The translations under genes and the position numbers were made by a program. Positions 1 to 12,574 of a stretch of DNA of 64,000 nt are shown piece after piece; positions within the stretch are counted from its first letter, which is position 1, and every line of letters begins with the position of its first letter. This DNA is from Synechococcus sp. AG-679-C18 (GTDB taxonomy: Bacteria; Cyanobacteriota; Cyanobacteriia; PCC-6307; Cyanobiaceae): positions 1 through 64,000 of the forward strand of contig QCUL01000002.1 of NCBI GenBank assembly GCA_003210755.1. The letters run 5' to 3'. The notes beneath the pieces are model-generated. The model ran no database searches and had not been told where the DNA came from. It saw only the letters and a program-made list of their open reading frames with translations.

Positions 1-88
1 GGCGGGGCGGGAAGCAACAGCAGCAGCGGGAGCCATGACGCTTCATTGAGTTGTGTAAAGACTAACCCTAAGAAACGTAAACGAACTC

Positions 89-1543
89 TCAGAAAGTGAG
101 CGGAGTTGCTAATTGAGTAGAAATACTGGCTCTCTCCAGAAGTTGAGGTGCGTTCAGCAGCAGCCACTCCGCTGTTTTCAGGTAGATGAACACGCCTGCC
201 ACATCTGTTGCGGTAGTGATGAAGGGAGCTGACATCAGGGCTGGATCCAGGCTCATCCGGTTAAACAGCAAAGGCAAGGCCGCACCAGCTGTAGCCGCCA
301 GAGTTGTGATCGCCATCAGGCTTATACCCACTGCCATCCCCACCAACGGACCATCTCCACGCCACCAAGCGAAAGGCACAACGACAACGAGCATGAGAAG
401 CCCCAGCAATGCACCCGCCACTGCTTCACGGAACACAGCACGCCATGGCCCAAGGGCCTGTATGCGTTGGGTGCTCAGACCGCGAATCACCACAGTTGAA
501 CTTTGGGCTCCCACATTCCCTCCTGTACCAATCAGTAAAGGGATGAAGGCCGCCAATAACACGACCTCTGTCAAAACCGCATCATTCATTGCGATCACTT
601 GGGTGGTGAAAATATTGGCAATCACCAGGACCAACAGCCAAACCACCCTCCTCCGGGCGACGGTAAAAAGATTGCTTTGGAAATAATCGTCTTCATCGCC
701 AGCCTGCACCGCTCCGGCGGCGTAGATGTCCCGGGTCGCTTCCTGTTCGATGACGTCGATTACATCATCAACCGTGACAATCCCCACAAGACGACGCTCC
801 CTATCCACAACGGGTACCGCAAGAAAGTCATAACGCTGGATCGCCCTGGCCACCTCCTCCTGGTCCGTATCGGTGCCAACGCTCACGGCTTCCCTCGTCA
901 TCACATCACCAATGCAATCCGTTGGGTCCGCTGTGACCAAATCTCGTAAAGACAGAATTCCTGTGAGATGTCTCTGTCCATCGGTCACATAAAGGCTGTA
1001 GATCGTTTCGGTCTCCTGCGCGCGTCGCCGCACGATCGTCAGGGCCTGAGCAGCACTATGAAATTCCTTGAGATCGATATATTCAGTTGTCATCAAACGG
1101 CCAGCCGTTTCGGGCGCGTAACCCAAGAGCTGGGCCGTCACACGCCGCTCAGCTGGGCTGAGCTCCACGAGCAGGCGACGCACCACCTTGGCCGGGAGCT
1201 CGTCGAACAAACGCACCCGATCATCGGGCGACATCTCTTCCACGAGCTCAAGGACTTCGCCAGAGCGGAGCCGTTCCAGCAAGCTTTGCTGAACGGTTGG
1301 TTCAAGGTATTCGTAGACCTCAATCGCTTCATCTTTTCCGAGCAATCGGAACGCAAGTGCCTGCATCGTTTGCGGTAGACACCCAATCGCTTCCGCCACA
1401 TCCACAGGCTGAACAGGCGCTAACAGCAATTTCACGCCGTCGTAATTGCCGACAGACAGCATCGCCTCCAGCTGCTGGGTCACTACCGCAGCAACCAGAT
1501 CGTTAGCAACGCTCACGCCGCTGCTGCCCTGGGCTTCTTCCAT
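89..1543 (-). CDS. mgtE: Magnesium transporter MgtE
   Basis: Homodimeric Mg2+ channel/transporter of the inner membrane. The 484-aa product has the family order: a helical MgtE_N domain (about residues 35-140), a pair of CBS domains that sense cytosolic Mg2+ (about 150-270), and a C-terminal block of about five membrane helices from about residue 300. The reading frame stays open upstream to 1615, but the ATG at 1543 (MEEAQGSS) is preferred, because the longer start would leave only 5 bases before the divergent peroxidase gene. No Mg2+ riboswitch (M-box) fits in the short upstream gap. Confidence 0.93.
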   Translation of the reverse strand: MEEAQGSSGVSVANDLVAAVVTQQLEAMLSVGNYDGVKLLLAPVQPVDVAEAIGCLPQTMQALAFRLLGKDEAIEVYEYLEPTVQQSLLERLRSGEVLELVEEMSPDDRVRLFDELPAKVVRRLLVELSPAERRVTAQLLGYAPETAGRLMTTEYIDLKEFHSAAQALTIVRRRAQETETIYSLYVTDGQRHLTGILSLRDLVTADPTDCIGDVMTREAVSVGTDTDQEEVARAIQRYDFLAVPVVDRERRLVGIVTVDDVIDVIEQEATRDIYAAGAVQAGDEDDYFQSNLFTVARRRVVWLLVLVIANIFTTQVIAMNDAVLTEVVLLAAFIPLLIGTGGNVGAQSSTVVIRGLSTQRIQALGPWRAVFREAVAGALLGLLMLVVVVPFAWWRGDGPLVGMAVGISLMAITTLAATAGAALPLLFNRMSLDPALMSAPFITTATDVAGVFIYLKTAEWLLLNAPQLLERASISTQLATPLTF

Positions 1544-1620
1544 GCTCTCCACCCAGCCATTTGAAGTGTAAGTCGATCTGCAGCCGGTTATCGTCAGCGC
1601 CGATTGCACCTCCAACCGCC

Positions 1621-2100
1621 ATGGCTCCCAACATCAGCAACGTGTCCGTCAGCACCCCCGACGGAACCGACAAATCACTCGGTTCCTATTCCGGAAAAGT
1701 GCTGTTGATCGTGAACGTGGCTAGCCGCTGCGGCTTCACTCGTCAGTACAGCGGACTACAAGCATTGCAAGACAGCTACGGATCCAAAGGGCTCGAGGTG
1801 CTGGGTTTCCCCTGCAATGATTTCGGCGGCCAAGAGCCCGGCACTCTGGAAGAGATCAAAAATTTCTGCTCAACCTCTTACAACGCCAATTTTGAGCTGT
1901 TCAACAAAGTGCACGCCACCGGTAGCACCACCGAGCCGTACACCACCCTCAATCAAACAGAGCCTTCCGGGGATGTGGCCTGGAATTTTGAGAAGTTTCT
2001 GGTGGGCAAAGACGGCACTGTGATTGCTCGATTCAAAAGTGGTGTCGAGCCCGATTCTGATGAACTGAAGGGCGCGATTGAATCCGCACTCAGCGCCTAA
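1621..2100 (+). CDS. Glutathione peroxidase (Cys type)
   Basis: Thiol peroxidase of the GPx family that reduces hydroperoxides; bacterial Cys-GPx enzymes often use thioredoxin or NADPH-linked donors rather than glutathione. The 159-aa protein has the peroxidatic Cys37 in NVASRCGFT, the FGGQEPG motif with the conserved Gln, and the Trp/Asn of WNFEKFLV. Together these give the Cys-Gln-Trp-Asn tetrad, with Cys in place of selenocysteine. An upstream in-frame start at 1561 exists, but ATG 1621 (MAPNISN) fits family length. The 3' end overlaps convergent crcB by 11 bases. Donor specificity cannot be read from sequence. Confidence 0.92.
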   Translation: MAPNISNVSVSTPDGTDKSLGSYSGKVLLIVNVASRCGFTRQYSGLQALQDSYGSKGLEVLGFPCNDFGGQEPGTLEEIKNFCSTSYNANFELFNKVHATGSTTEPYTTLNQTEPSGDVAWNFEKFLVGKDGTVIARFKSGVEPDSDELKGAIESALSA

Positions 2101-2485
2101 ACCAAGCGCGACCCAACATCACCCCTAGGGCTGCGGCGCCAAGCCCCAGTCCGAGGGTGAGTCCTATCAAACCAAGGGCGGCGGGCCAGTCGCCCTTGGC
2201 GATGAAGGTCACACAATGCACCATCCAGCTGCTGAACGTCGTCAGCGATCCGCAGAAACCAATACCAATCAGGAGCTGACGTCTCGGGCGTAGAGGAAGG
2301 CCAACGAGCCAACCCAAAATGAAGGCCCCAAACACGTTCACAACCAGGTTGTTGTCATCAAGGTGGACGCCGACCTGCCAGCGCATCACGGCACCGGGAA
2401 CAGCACCAGCCGCCACGAGCAACAGCTCACTCAACTCCTGCCGCAGGGACATCTGATTCGGAGCAGGAACTGAAGGCTGCGGCAT
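2090..2485 (-). CDS. crcB: Fluoride exporter CrcB/Fluc, second subunit
   Basis: Small membrane fluoride channel (131 aa, four hydrophobic helices) that exports F- and protects cytoplasmic enzymes. The Fluc signature GSLTTFSSW is present in the middle helix. Its start codon shares one base with the stop of the upstream crcB (TGATG), so translation is probably coupled. Having two adjacent CrcB paralogues suggests an obligate heterodimer, as known for paired Fluc genes in some bacteria; that is inference here. The protein is the last gene of the gyrB-SH3-crcB-crcB cluster. Confidence 0.9.
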   Translation of the reverse strand: MPQPSVPAPNQMSLRQELSELLLVAAGAVPGAVMRWQVGVHLDDNNLVVNVFGAFILGWLVGLPLRPRRQLLIGIGFCGSLTTFSSWMVHCVTFIAKGDWPAALGLIGLTLGLGLGAAALGVMLGRAWFRR

Positions 2486-2895
2486 CAGGCAATCCTTTCG
2501 GCCAAACCGATGCTGTAACCAAGACCAGCCATGGCCAAGCCGCCCAGGATCGAACCAATTCCGAGAAAGAATGACTCACGCCAATGCCCTTGCTTCAACG
2601 TGGTGAGGAGCTCAACAGCAAACGTGGAGAAGGTGCTGAGACTGCCAAAAAACCCGACAGCGACCAACAAGGTCAATGCAGAAACCCGCTCAGAATCAGT
2701 ACAGGGGTCGTTGATATGAAGACCGAGCACTAGACCCAAGGCAAAAGCAGCCGTGAGATTGACAGCGAATGTTCCCCAGTGCTTACGAGGAACCATCGGA
2801 TCGAAGTGATTGACAATCCGTAAACGCAACCAGGCCCCAGGGATTGCACCAATTCCAACCAGCACAACCTGGCCTGGAGTTATGGGATCAGCCAT
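2485..2895 (-). CDS. crcB: Fluoride exporter CrcB/Fluc, first subunit
   Basis: A 136-aa membrane protein of the CrcB/Fluc fluoride channel family with four hydrophobic segments and the signature GSLSTFSTF. The frame is open for 51 more codons upstream, but the ATG at 2895 (MADPITPG) gives the family length; the longer version would cover most of the upstream gene. Its start overlaps the end of the SH3-like gene by 8 bases, and its end overlaps the start of the second crcB by one base. All three are therefore likely co-transcribed from the gyrB side. Confidence 0.9.
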   Translation of the reverse strand: MADPITPGQVVLVGIGAIPGAWLRLRIVNHFDPMVPRKHWGTFAVNLTAAFALGLVLGLHINDPCTDSERVSALTLLVAVGFFGSLSTFSTFAVELLTTLKQGHWRESFFLGIGSILGGLAMAGLGYSIGLAERIA

Positions 2896-3225
2896 GCACC
2901 CAACCGCGAATGGATTGGTAACTGTCCGGCAAACCTTGGCAGGAAGCGACTTGCACTTGAACCCAATCGCGGCCATCTTCTCCTCTCCAGTGGCGCAACA
3001 TCTGAAGCGGGGTGCCCAGTTCAAGCCTGCGAAGGGCAGGGGCCTCAACCAGTGGGCTTGACCTCAACACGCAACGATCACCACTTAGCAGCGGACCTTT
3101 GCCCTCCTGTCGGCGCAGAGGGGGCAGCCGCCGCTGAGCGCCACCTGCTGGCAGCGCTGCTGGGGCCATCAGAGCAATACCTAAAAGCCATCCCCAACGA
3201 AAAACAACCCCTGCGGACATCGGCA

Positions 3226-3226
<1 letters not shown>
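2888..3226 (-). CDS. Small exported protein with SH3-like domain
   Basis: A 112-aa protein with an N-terminal hydrophobic segment ([21 protein letters not shown]) resembling a signal peptide. A short region follows with the pattern of bacterial SH3 domains: CVLRSSP near the start, then LGTPL, and a WVQVQV strand. Such domains usually bind peptidoglycan or other wall components, but the ligand is unknown. ATG 3226 shares one base with the gyrB stop (TGATG), and its own end overlaps crcB by 8 bases. It is therefore embedded in a coupled cluster with gyrB and two crcB genes. Domain assignment is by eye and moderate. Confidence 0.7.
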
Positions 3227-5220
<1,994 letters not shown>

Positions 5221-5310
5221 TCAGCTTAAACTTAACACCGGTATGCCAGAGGCGCTTGCAGATGCCTCTGAGAGGTCATTTTTAGAGGGGGTGCACCCAT
5301 CACTTCTTCG

Positions 5311-6243
5311 ATGAACCATGTCAGCGCTGCATCAAGGACCGCCACCAGTGCAGAGAATCCTCTTGTCGTGGCGTTGCTTGGACCAACGGCGAGTGGCAAA
5401 ACCGCCCTCGCCCTTGAGATCGCCGAGCACTTCCAGCTGGACATCCTCAACATCGACTCTCGCCAGCTTTATCGCGAGATGGATATCGGCACTGCAAAAC
5501 CCACCGCTGATCAACAACAGCGCGTCAAACATCACCTTCTAGACCTTCGTGCACCCGATCAACCGATCACCCTTCAGGAGTTTCAGCAAGAAGCTGCAGA
5601 AGCGGTGAGCCAAGTCCTCAAGACCCGCGGCGTGGCCTTTCTCGCCGGAGGCAGTGGCCTGTACCTCAAGGCCCTCACCCAAGGGTTGCAGCCCCCGGCT
5701 GTCCCCCCTCAGAACGAACTGAGGCTCCAATTAAGAGAGCTCGGACAACCCAACTGCCATCAACTCCTCCAACAGGCCGATCCGCAAGCGGCCGCCAAGA
5801 TTGCTCCTGCAGACGCGGTTCGCACCCAACGCGCTCTGGAGGTGCTGTATGCCAGCGGCAAACCGATGAGTGAGCAACAGTCGGCCAATCCACCACCCTG
5901 GCGGGTGCTGGAACTTGGACTCAATCCCCAGGAATTACGCTCTCGAATCGCTGAGAGAACCCATCAGATTTATCAGCAGGGTTTGATGGCAGAAACGGAG
6001 CAGCTGAGCCAGCGCTACGGATCCGACCTTCCCATCCTGAAAACGATCGGCTACGGCGAGGCTCTTGGAGTGCTTCATGGAGGTCTCAGCGAAGCGGAGG
6101 CGATAGCAACCACCACCCGACGCACGCAGCAATTTGCAAAGCGTCAACGCACCTGGTTCCGTCGCCAACACAGCCCCTACTGGCTCAGTGGTCAGGATGC
6201 CCTGAGCGAAGCGATACGTCTGATCGAAGCAGGGCTAGGCTGA
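5311..6243 (+). CDS. miaA: tRNA dimethylallyltransferase
   Basis: Transfers a dimethylallyl group to N6 of A37 in tRNAs that read codons starting with U, improving decoding. The 310-aa protein has the P-loop [10 protein letters not shown] near residue 28, followed by the [18 protein letters not shown] substrate-binding stretch and the conserved GSGLYLKAL and GYGEAL regions. The C-terminal half carries [16 protein letters not shown]. It is divergent from gyrB and followed closely by infC on the same strand. Confidence 0.97.
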   Translation: MNHVSAASRTATSAENPLVVALLGPTASGKTALALEIAEHFQLDILNIDSRQLYREMDIGTAKPTADQQQRVKHHLLDLRAPDQPITLQEFQQEAAEAVSQVLKTRGVAFLAGGSGLYLKALTQGLQPPAVPPQNELRLQLRELGQPNCHQLLQQADPQAAAKIAPADAVRTQRALEVLYASGKPMSEQQSANPPPWRVLELGLNPQELRSRIAERTHQIYQQGLMAETEQLSQRYGSDLPILKTIGYGEALGVLHGGLSEAEAIATTTRRTQQFAKRQRTWFRRQHSPYWLSGQDALSEAIRLIEAGLG

Positions 6244-6296
6244 AGTGAATAACTCTGCTGACACTTCTAACAATCAGCAGTCTTTTTCATCACTGA

Positions 6297-6935
6297 ATGC
6301 CCCCACGTCCTCGCTTTGACCGTCGTGCCCCCGTCCGGGAGCTCCCCAACATCAATGACCGCATCAGCTACCCGCAGCTCAGGGTTGTTGACGCAGACGG
6401 AGAGCAGCTCGGGGTGATCGACCGGGAAAAAGCACTGGAAGTTGCGCGTGAACGCGAGCTCGATCTCGTGCTGGTGAGCGAGAAAGCCGATCCTCCGGTT
6501 TGCCGGATCATGGACTACGGCAAATTCAAATTCGAGCAAGAAAAGAAAGCCAAAGAAGCCAAGAAGAAATCGCATCAGACCGAAGTCAAAGAGGTCAAGA
6601 TGCGTTACAAAATTGATTCTCACGATTACGACGTCCGCATTGGTCAAGCGCAGCGATTTCTAAAAGCCGGCGACAAGGTGAAATGCACGGTTATTTTCCG
6701 CGGCCGTGAAATTCAGCACACTGCATTGGCCGAGGTCTTATTACGCCGGATGGCCAAAGATCTGGAAGAGCCCGCCGAGGTGCAACAGCCTCCGAAGCGC
6801 GAGGGCCGCAACATGATCATGTTCCTCACACCCCGCAAAGCTCCGCTCTTGAAGAAAGACAAGGAAGACGGAGTGGGGAACAACGCGGTGCGCACCATTC
6901 CTTCACCGGCGCGTCGGATTAGCACTCAAGACTGA
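6297..6935 (+). CDS. infC: Translation initiation factor IF-3
   Basis: IF-3 binds the 30S subunit, blocks premature joining of the 50S subunit and proofreads initiator tRNA and start codon. The 212-aa protein has the N-domain ([21 protein letters not shown]), the lysine-rich linker ([16 protein letters not shown]) and the C-domain ([20 protein letters not shown]). A C-terminal extension of about 35 residues past the usual family end is seen, as in other cyanobacteria. It uses ATG rather than the rare AUU known from enterobacteria. rpmI and rplT, often linked to infC, lie 33 kb away here. Confidence 0.97.
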   Translation: MPPRPRFDRRAPVRELPNINDRISYPQLRVVDADGEQLGVIDREKALEVARERELDLVLVSEKADPPVCRIMDYGKFKFEQEKKAKEAKKKSHQTEVKEVKMRYKIDSHDYDVRIGQAQRFLKAGDKVKCTVIFRGREIQHTALAEVLLRRMAKDLEEPAEVQQPPKREGRNMIMFLTPRKAPLLKKDKEDGVGNNAVRTIPSPARRISTQD

Positions 6936-7705
6936 GCTGCTTCCAGAAGCAGTCGCCAGCCCTCCTGCGCTGAGGTCTGGTGACACTGCTCACGGGCTTC
7001 ACACATGAAGCCATGATCAGCGCCCTCAAAGGCGCTTTAGCGCAAACGCAGTCCAGTGGGATCCTCCCCTTGCAGTGCAGCCTGAATCGCCTATTGCTCT
7101 GAGTTTGGGATTAGGGGATCGATGCTGCCCCACAAGCAATGAAGCTCTCCTTGCACCGAGGGCAGCAGCTCCAAGCTGGGGGCTCCTCCACCGTGCCGCC
7201 CAAGGCTCACCCCTGCCCCATAGAAATCCAAGCTGACATGCACGTCGGCCAGGGTGGCGGCCAGCAGAGCGGCATGCCCGCCAAAGCAGAACCCCACCAC
7301 CGTGATGCGCAAGGGCTGATCACGGGATTCAAGAGCCTGCCGCAACCAATCGATCGAGGCTTGGACATCCGCAAGAATCCCCTCGGTTCTCGTGGCCTCC
7401 TTATGGCGCCGACCTTCGCTAGTGAACTCGGAGTCGTACCCCAACTCCAGCTCTGGAGCTGTGCGCGCAAACAGTGGCATCGCTAGGGCCGGAACACCTG
7501 CTGCCGACAAGCGGTCGGGCACACCCCTCACCCAACGATTCAGCCCAAAGATCTCAGGAAGCACGATCAAGGCACGCGTCGCTGGCTTCGCGTTATTGAT
7601 GGGCGCCCACCAACAGCGCAACGGCACAGGACCGGTGTTGATCGACACCCATGCCCCAGGCGATGGCTCGGGAAGAACAGGAGGGAAAAGAGATGAAGTA
7701 GGCAT
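6926..7705 (-). pseudogene. Dienelactone hydrolase family gene broken by two stops
   Basis: An alpha/beta-hydrolase of the dienelactone hydrolase family with nucleophile Cys in GFCFGG and the acid in WGSIDPL. The open part is 204 codons and ends at TAG 7091-7093. Reading on in the same frame gives 17 more codons, a second stop TAA at 7037-7039, then 36 codons to a TGA at 6926-6928. That last piece contains ADHGFM, which carries the catalytic His of the family. The full frame is exactly 260 codons, the normal length, so only the two nonsense codons break it. The truncated product lacks the catalytic His and is probably inactive. The 3' end overlaps infC by 10 bases. Confidence 0.85.
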
Positions 7706-7754
7706 CAGCGCGTGAAGATAAGCCGCTAGATCGGGGCAAGGATCAGCTCAGCAA

Positions 7755-8798
7755 TTGTCACCAAGCCATCCAGTCCTTAAGGTGGCCACATCAATCCGGT
7801 CCACCGGCGTGCGATTCCACATCCAACAGGAAAGCGACATTCCGGCATCGACCCAGCTCTACAACCAGATCTGTTTCGCCATCGCTGCCCGGCACTACCC
7901 CCCTGGGCATCGGTTACCCAGCACGCGTCAACTCGCGATGCAGACCGGCTTGCATCGCAACACCATCAGCAAGGTGTACCGACAGCTTGAAACCGATGGT
8001 GTGGTGGAAGCCATGGCAGGGTCTGGGATCTACGTACGCGATCAACAAAAGCCACGGGAAATTCGAACACCACCCCACATCCGCAATCGTGGGGTGACCG
8101 ATCTCGATCGAGAGGTTCGCAAATGCGTAGATGGCCTTCTCAATGCCGGTTGCACCCTGCAGCAAACCCGGGAACTACTCACACGGGAAATTGATTGGCG
8201 CCTACGTTGCGGGGCTCGAGTGCTTGTGAGCACCCCGCGCGAAGACATTGGCGCTTCGATGCTGATCGCCGAAGAACTGGAACCAAACATCAACGTTCCC
8301 GTGGAAGTGGTACCGATGGAAGAGCTGGAAAGCGTTCTTGAAAACGCGAGCAATGGAACTGTGGTGACCAGCCGCTACTTTCTCCAGCCTGTGGAAGAGC
8401 TAGCCAAAAAGCATGGTGTACGCGCCGTCGCGGTGGATCTCAATGACTTCCGGGATGAGCTGGCGATGCTGAAAGAGCTCCGCCAAGGTAGTTGTGTGGG
8501 CTTGGTAAGCATCAGCCCTGGCATCTTGCGAGCCGCCGAAGTGATCCTTCACAGCATGCGCGGCAATGACCTGCTCCTAATGACGGCCACTCCTGATATA
8601 GGAAGCCGCCTCCTGGCACTCCTGCGGGCCTCAAGCCACGTGCTCTGCGATCGCCCCAGCATGCCTCTTGTGGAGCAGTGTCTTCGTCAGAACCGCTCCC
8701 AGCTGATGCGCATGCCTCAAGTGCACTGCGCTGAGAGCTACCTCAGTGGTGACACCATCGAGCTTCTGCGCAAAGAAATCGGCCTGATCAGCAGCTAA
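7755..8798 (+). CDS. GntR-family transcriptional regulator
   Basis: A 347-aa protein with an N-terminal GntR winged helix (LYNQICFAIAARHYPPGHRLPSTRQLA, then TGLHRNTISKVYRQLETDGVV) and a C-terminal region of about 240 residues that I do not assign to a known effector domain. That region is not the MocR aminotransferase fold. The longest start is TTG 7755; GTG 7809 (VRFHIQQE) is a plausible alternative that begins right at the DNA-binding domain. It is divergent from the broken dienelactone hydrolase gene. The target genes are not evident. Confidence 0.85.
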   Translation: MSPSHPVLKVATSIRSTGVRFHIQQESDIPASTQLYNQICFAIAARHYPPGHRLPSTRQLAMQTGLHRNTISKVYRQLETDGVVEAMAGSGIYVRDQQKPREIRTPPHIRNRGVTDLDREVRKCVDGLLNAGCTLQQTRELLTREIDWRLRCGARVLVSTPREDIGASMLIAEELEPNINVPVEVVPMEELESVLENASNGTVVTSRYFLQPVEELAKKHGVRAVAVDLNDFRDELAMLKELRQGSCVGLVSISPGILRAAEVILHSMRGNDLLLMTATPDIGSRLLALLRASSHVLCDRPSMPLVEQCLRQNRSQLMRMPQVHCAESYLSGDTIELLRKEIGLISS

Positions 8799-8867
8799 AC
8801 CACAACACTGAGGGTTACCCGCACGAGATGATGCCAGCATCAGCCACAGGCTCAAAGACGCAAGGCC

Positions 8868-9605
8868 ATGATTGATCAAATCAGGGCAGACTTTGCGATT
8901 ATCCGCGAACGGGATCCGGCGGCACGCGGTCCCCTGGAGATTCTTCTCTGTTATCCAGGATTTCAAGCGATCAGCCTGCACAGGCTGAGCCATCGGCTCT
9001 GGAGATCCCGTCTACCCCTGAAGCTTCCTGCACGTTTGCTCAGCCAGCTGGGACGGGGCCTGACTGGTGTTGAAATCCATCCGGGAGCAACGATCGGTCG
9101 TGGCGTGTTCATTGATCACGGAATGGGCGTCGTAATCGGAGAAACAAGCGAAATCGGCGATCGCTGCCTGTTGTATCAAGGCGTCACGCTGGGCGGTACG
9201 GGCAAAGATCACGGCAAACGTCACCCAACCTTGGCCAAAAATGTTGTTGTTGGTGCAGGCGCCAAAGTTCTTGGCGCGATCACTGTGGGTGCCAACACCA
9301 GGATCGGCGCAGGATCGGTTGTCGTTCGCAATGTGGAGCAAAACTGCACGGTGGTGGGCGTCCCAGGGCGAGTCATCCATCAAAGCGGAGTTCGCATCAA
9401 CCCCTTGGCGCACTCGGCTTTACCGGATGCGGAAGCCAATGTGATTCGCAACCTCATGGAGCGGATTGATCAACTTGAAAATCAAGTCGGCGAACTGCAG
9501 ACCTGCCTTCGCGAGGTTGCCGCTGGTCGCCCCATTCGTGAGGTCTGCGGCGGCAAGTCCCAAAATCTCAAAGATCGAGAAATTCTTGAGTTTTTGGGTG
9601 AGTAA
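8868..9605 (+). CDS. cysE: Serine O-acetyltransferase
   Basis: Makes O-acetylserine from serine and acetyl-CoA, the first step of cysteine synthesis. The 245-aa protein has an N-terminal helical region ([30 protein letters not shown]) and a left-handed beta-helix of hexapeptide repeats with the active-site segment [33 protein letters not shown] and GAGAKVLG then follow. A short C-terminal coiled stretch ends the protein. The gene is convergent with secA, 13 bases apart. Confidence 0.97.
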   Translation: MIDQIRADFAIIRERDPAARGPLEILLCYPGFQAISLHRLSHRLWRSRLPLKLPARLLSQLGRGLTGVEIHPGATIGRGVFIDHGMGVVIGETSEIGDRCLLYQGVTLGGTGKDHGKRHPTLAKNVVVGAGAKVLGAITVGANTRIGAGSVVVRNVEQNCTVVGVPGRVIHQSGVRINPLAHSALPDAEANVIRNLMERIDQLENQVGELQTCLREVAAGRPIREVCGGKSQNLKDREILEFLGE

Positions 9606-9618
9606 TCATCGCTTCTAT

Positions 9619-12471
9619 TCATGCACTAGTGGTCTGGGCAGCCGCCGGCGGCGCGGGTTGGAACATAAACATCGAGTAGATCACATTACGGCGCATGTTT
9701 GTCATCATCTCCAGGAACATGTCGTAGCCCTCGTTTTTGTATTCAATAAGGGGATCTTTTTGGCCATAGCCCCTCAGGCCTACTGATTCACGCAATGCAT
9801 CCATAGCTTGAAGATGTTCGCGCCATAGGGTATCGATTTGCTGAAGGATGAAGAAACGCTCTGCTTCTCGCATCAAGCCTGGACGGAGCTCTTCGATCTG
9901 ACCTTCTTTGAGGTCATAGGCATTGCGCAGTTGCTCCTGAAGAAATGACTTGAGTTCATCCATGGATAGCCCCTGAAGTTGCTCTGCCTTGAGGTCTTCC
10001 AGCAAGTACACAAACTCCTGCACCTTGCTCACCAACTGCGAAACATCCCATTCTTCTGGCGGAAGGTCTGGATTCACATAAGCCTCCACAATTTCATTCA
10101 TCGTGCGCTCCCCATAACCGATAACTTGCTTCTTAAGTTCACGACCATCGAGCACACGACGCCTTTCGGTATACACCGCTTTGCGTTGATTGTTCATCAC
10201 CTCGTCGTACTCAAAAACCTGCTTGCGGATGTCGTAGTAGTACGTCTCAACTTTCTTCTGGGCACCCTCCAGAGAGCGGGTAAGCATGCCTGATTCAATC
10301 GGCATATCCTCCTCCACTCGGAAGGCATTCATCAGCCCGGCTACGCGCTCACCTCCAAAAATGCGCAGAAGGTTATCGCCTAGAGATAAAAAGAATCTGG
10401 TGCTGCCGGGGTCCCCTTGACGGCCCGCGCGACCCCGGAGCTGGTTGTCGACACGACGCGATTCATGCCGCTCAGTGCCGATCACGTGGAGACCACCTGC
10501 TTCACGAACGCCAATTTCCTCCTGCTTCACCACAGCGTCATATTCAGCTTTGACGTCATTGATAGAGGTACGCAATTGGGCGATCTCAGGGTCCTCAGTC
10601 GGTGCTTTTTCTGCCGCTGTTGCGATGCGATCTTCCAGTTCGATCACGCTGAGAGTGCGATCACCCCAAGACTTCACCAGTTGCTTAGCCAACCCAACAA
10701 GAGCCTGATCGGTGTCATCAGAGAGCTGGCAGGGATAAAGATTGCCAATCGCCTTGGCCTCACTGGGGGCACTGCCATGAGCACCACTCGCAGGGGCAGG
10801 CTCAGAGAAACCGCCGCCGCCTTCAGCACCGCCCTGGAGAGGAACCGGGGGACGATGACCTTCTTCTGGGCGCACCAGACGAGGCAGTAACACTTCGCGC
10901 ACCTTGAGGCGCGCCATGTAATCGCTATTCCCACCAAGAATGATGTCAGTGCCGCGGCCAGCCATGTTGGTGGCGATGGTCACAGACCCCGCCCTGCCAG
11001 CCTGAGCAACAATTTCAGCCTCCCTCTCCACGTTTTCAGGCTTGGCGTTCAGCAGGTTGTGGGGGATCTCCTCCTCCGCCAACAAAGCGCTTAACAGCTC
11101 ACTCTTCTCCACACTGGTAGTACCAACGAGCACGGGGCGACCCTGCTTGTGCACCTCAGCGGTTTCCTTGGCAACGGCACGCCATTTGGCCTGCTCGGTT
11201 TTGTACACCTGATCCACCCAGTCCTGACGAGCTCGTGGCCGGTTGGTGGGAACAATGGCGGTCTGCAGGGTGTAGGTCTTCTCAAATTCCACTTCCTCAG
11301 TTTTCGCGGTGCCAGTCATCCCAGCCAAACGGGGGTAGAGCAGGAAAAAGTTCTGATACGTGATGGATGCCAATGTCTGCGTCTCTGGCTGGATAGCCAA
11401 CCCTTCCTTGGCCTCAATCGCCTGATGCTGGCCATCACTCCAGCGCCGTCCAGGCATCACACGTCCTGTGAACTCATCCACAATCACGGCCTCGCCATCG
11501 CGAACGATGTAATTCACATCGCGAACAAACAGCTCTTTCGCCTTGAGAGCATTCGTGATGTAGTGCGCCCATGGATCCTGAGGGTCATAGAGGTCAGCAA
11601 CACCAATCAGCCCCTCAGCCTTAGCGAACCCTTCATCGGTGAGCGTTGAGCTTCGCTGCTTTTCATCCACCTCGTAATCACCTTCTGGATCGATACCGTC
11701 CTTGCCCATTTCTGCTGCCCGATCCAGCGCTTCAGCGACCTCAGCTGCTTTCTCATATTTTTCTTGGGGTCTTTCCACCTGGCCGGAAATGATCAAAGGC
11801 GTGCGTGCCTCGTCGATCAGGATGGAATCGACTTCGTCGATCACGCAAAACTGAAACTCGCGCTGCACCACCTCATTGATGTCAGCAGCCATATTGTCGC
11901 GCAGATAATCAAAGCCAAGCTCTGAATTGGTGGCATAAGTGATATCGCAGCCGTAATTGATACGACGCTCTGCAGGCGACATGTCCTGCTGAATCAAACC
12001 AACGGAAAGCCCCAAAAAACGGTGGACCTGACCCATCCATTCCGCATCGCGGCGAGCCAGGTAGTCATTCACCGTCACAACATGGACGCCTCGTCCGGTG
12101 AGCGCGTTGAGATAGCTGGGAAGAGTGGCGACAAGCGTCTTGCCCTCACCTGTTTTCATCTCAGCGATCTGGCCCTCATGGAGCACCATCCCACCGATCA
12201 TTTGGACATCAAAATGGCGCATCCCTAGCACCCGCTTGCCCGCTTCTCGTACCACCGCAAAGGCTTCGGGCAATAAATCGTCGAGCAGAGGCCTTTGTTT
12301 CTCCAAGGAGCCTGCGTTCTCTAGGCGCTGACGAAACTCAGCTGTGCGCGCTCTTAAATCGTCATCGCTCATCGGAGCAATGTCTTCTTCAAGCAAATTG
12401 ATGTCGGACACGATCGGCTGATAGCGCTTCAGCTTGCGGGCATTGGGGTCACCCAGCAGGAGCTTGAGCAT
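9619..12471 (-). CDS. secA: Preprotein translocase ATPase SecA
   Basis: Motor of the Sec pathway that pushes unfolded preproteins through SecYEG at plasma and thylakoid membranes. The 950-aa product starts [10 protein letters not shown] at 12471; the frame is open to 12552, but that extension is not family-like. Motifs are the Walker A region [31 protein letters not shown], and the helicase-like [13 protein letters not shown] and [13 protein letters not shown]. An insert rich in Gly/Ala/Pro sits between the helicase motifs. The C-terminus lacks the zinc-binding CxC motif, as is usual in cyanobacteria. Confidence 0.98.
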   Translation of the reverse strand: MLKLLLGDPNARKLKRYQPIVSDINLLEEDIAPMSDDDLRARTAEFRQRLENAGSLEKQRPLLDDLLPEAFAVVREAGKRVLGMRHFDVQMIGGMVLHEGQIAEMKTGEGKTLVATLPSYLNALTGRGVHVVTVNDYLARRDAEWMGQVHRFLGLSVGLIQQDMSPAERRINYGCDITYATNSELGFDYLRDNMAADINEVVQREFQFCVIDEVDSILIDEARTPLIISGQVERPQEKYEKAAEVAEALDRAAEMGKDGIDPEGDYEVDEKQRSSTLTDEGFAKAEGLIGVADLYDPQDPWAHYITNALKAKELFVRDVNYIVRDGEAVIVDEFTGRVMPGRRWSDGQHQAIEAKEGLAIQPETQTLASITYQNFFLLYPRLAGMTGTAKTEEVEFEKTYTLQTAIVPTNRPRARQDWVDQVYKTEQAKWRAVAKETAEVHKQGRPVLVGTTSVEKSELLSALLAEEEIPHNLLNAKPENVEREAEIVAQAGRAGSVTIATNMAGRGTDIILGGNSDYMARLKVREVLLPRLVRPEEGHRPPVPLQGGAEGGGGFSEPAPASGAHGSAPSEAKAIGNLYPCQLSDDTDQALVGLAKQLVKSWGDRTLSVIELEDRIATAAEKAPTEDPEIAQLRTSINDVKAEYDAVVKQEEIGVREAGGLHVIGTERHESRRVDNQLRGRAGRQGDPGSTRFFLSLGDNLLRIFGGERVAGLMNAFRVEEDMPIESGMLTRSLEGAQKKVETYYYDIRKQVFEYDEVMNNQRKAVYTERRRVLDGRELKKQVIGYGERTMNEIVEAYVNPDLPPEEWDVSQLVSKVQEFVYLLEDLKAEQLQGLSMDELKSFLQEQLRNAYDLKEGQIEELRPGLMREAERFFILQQIDTLWREHLQAMDALRESVGLRGYGQKDPLIEYKNEGYDMFLEMMTNMRRNVIYSMFMFQPAPPAAAQTTSA

Positions 12472-12574
12472 GGGAGCAGCCAAATCGTCTGCGGGACAGC
12501 CTACTGAGGCCTCCCTGATGGCATGGCTATGACGAGTAAAAATCTGGCTCAACGGCCTTCACCTCAAAAGAGGC

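Noticed and set aside
1-36. A possible start of a minus-strand gene (MAPAAAVASR) at the left window edge
   Set aside because: Only 12 codons are visible, with low-complexity composition; it cannot be told from chance.
7037-7093. Programmed stop-codon readthrough in the dienelactone hydrolase gene
   Set aside because: The two stops are different (TAG and TAA), neither is TGA for selenocysteine, and no downstream structure was seen; pseudogene is simpler.
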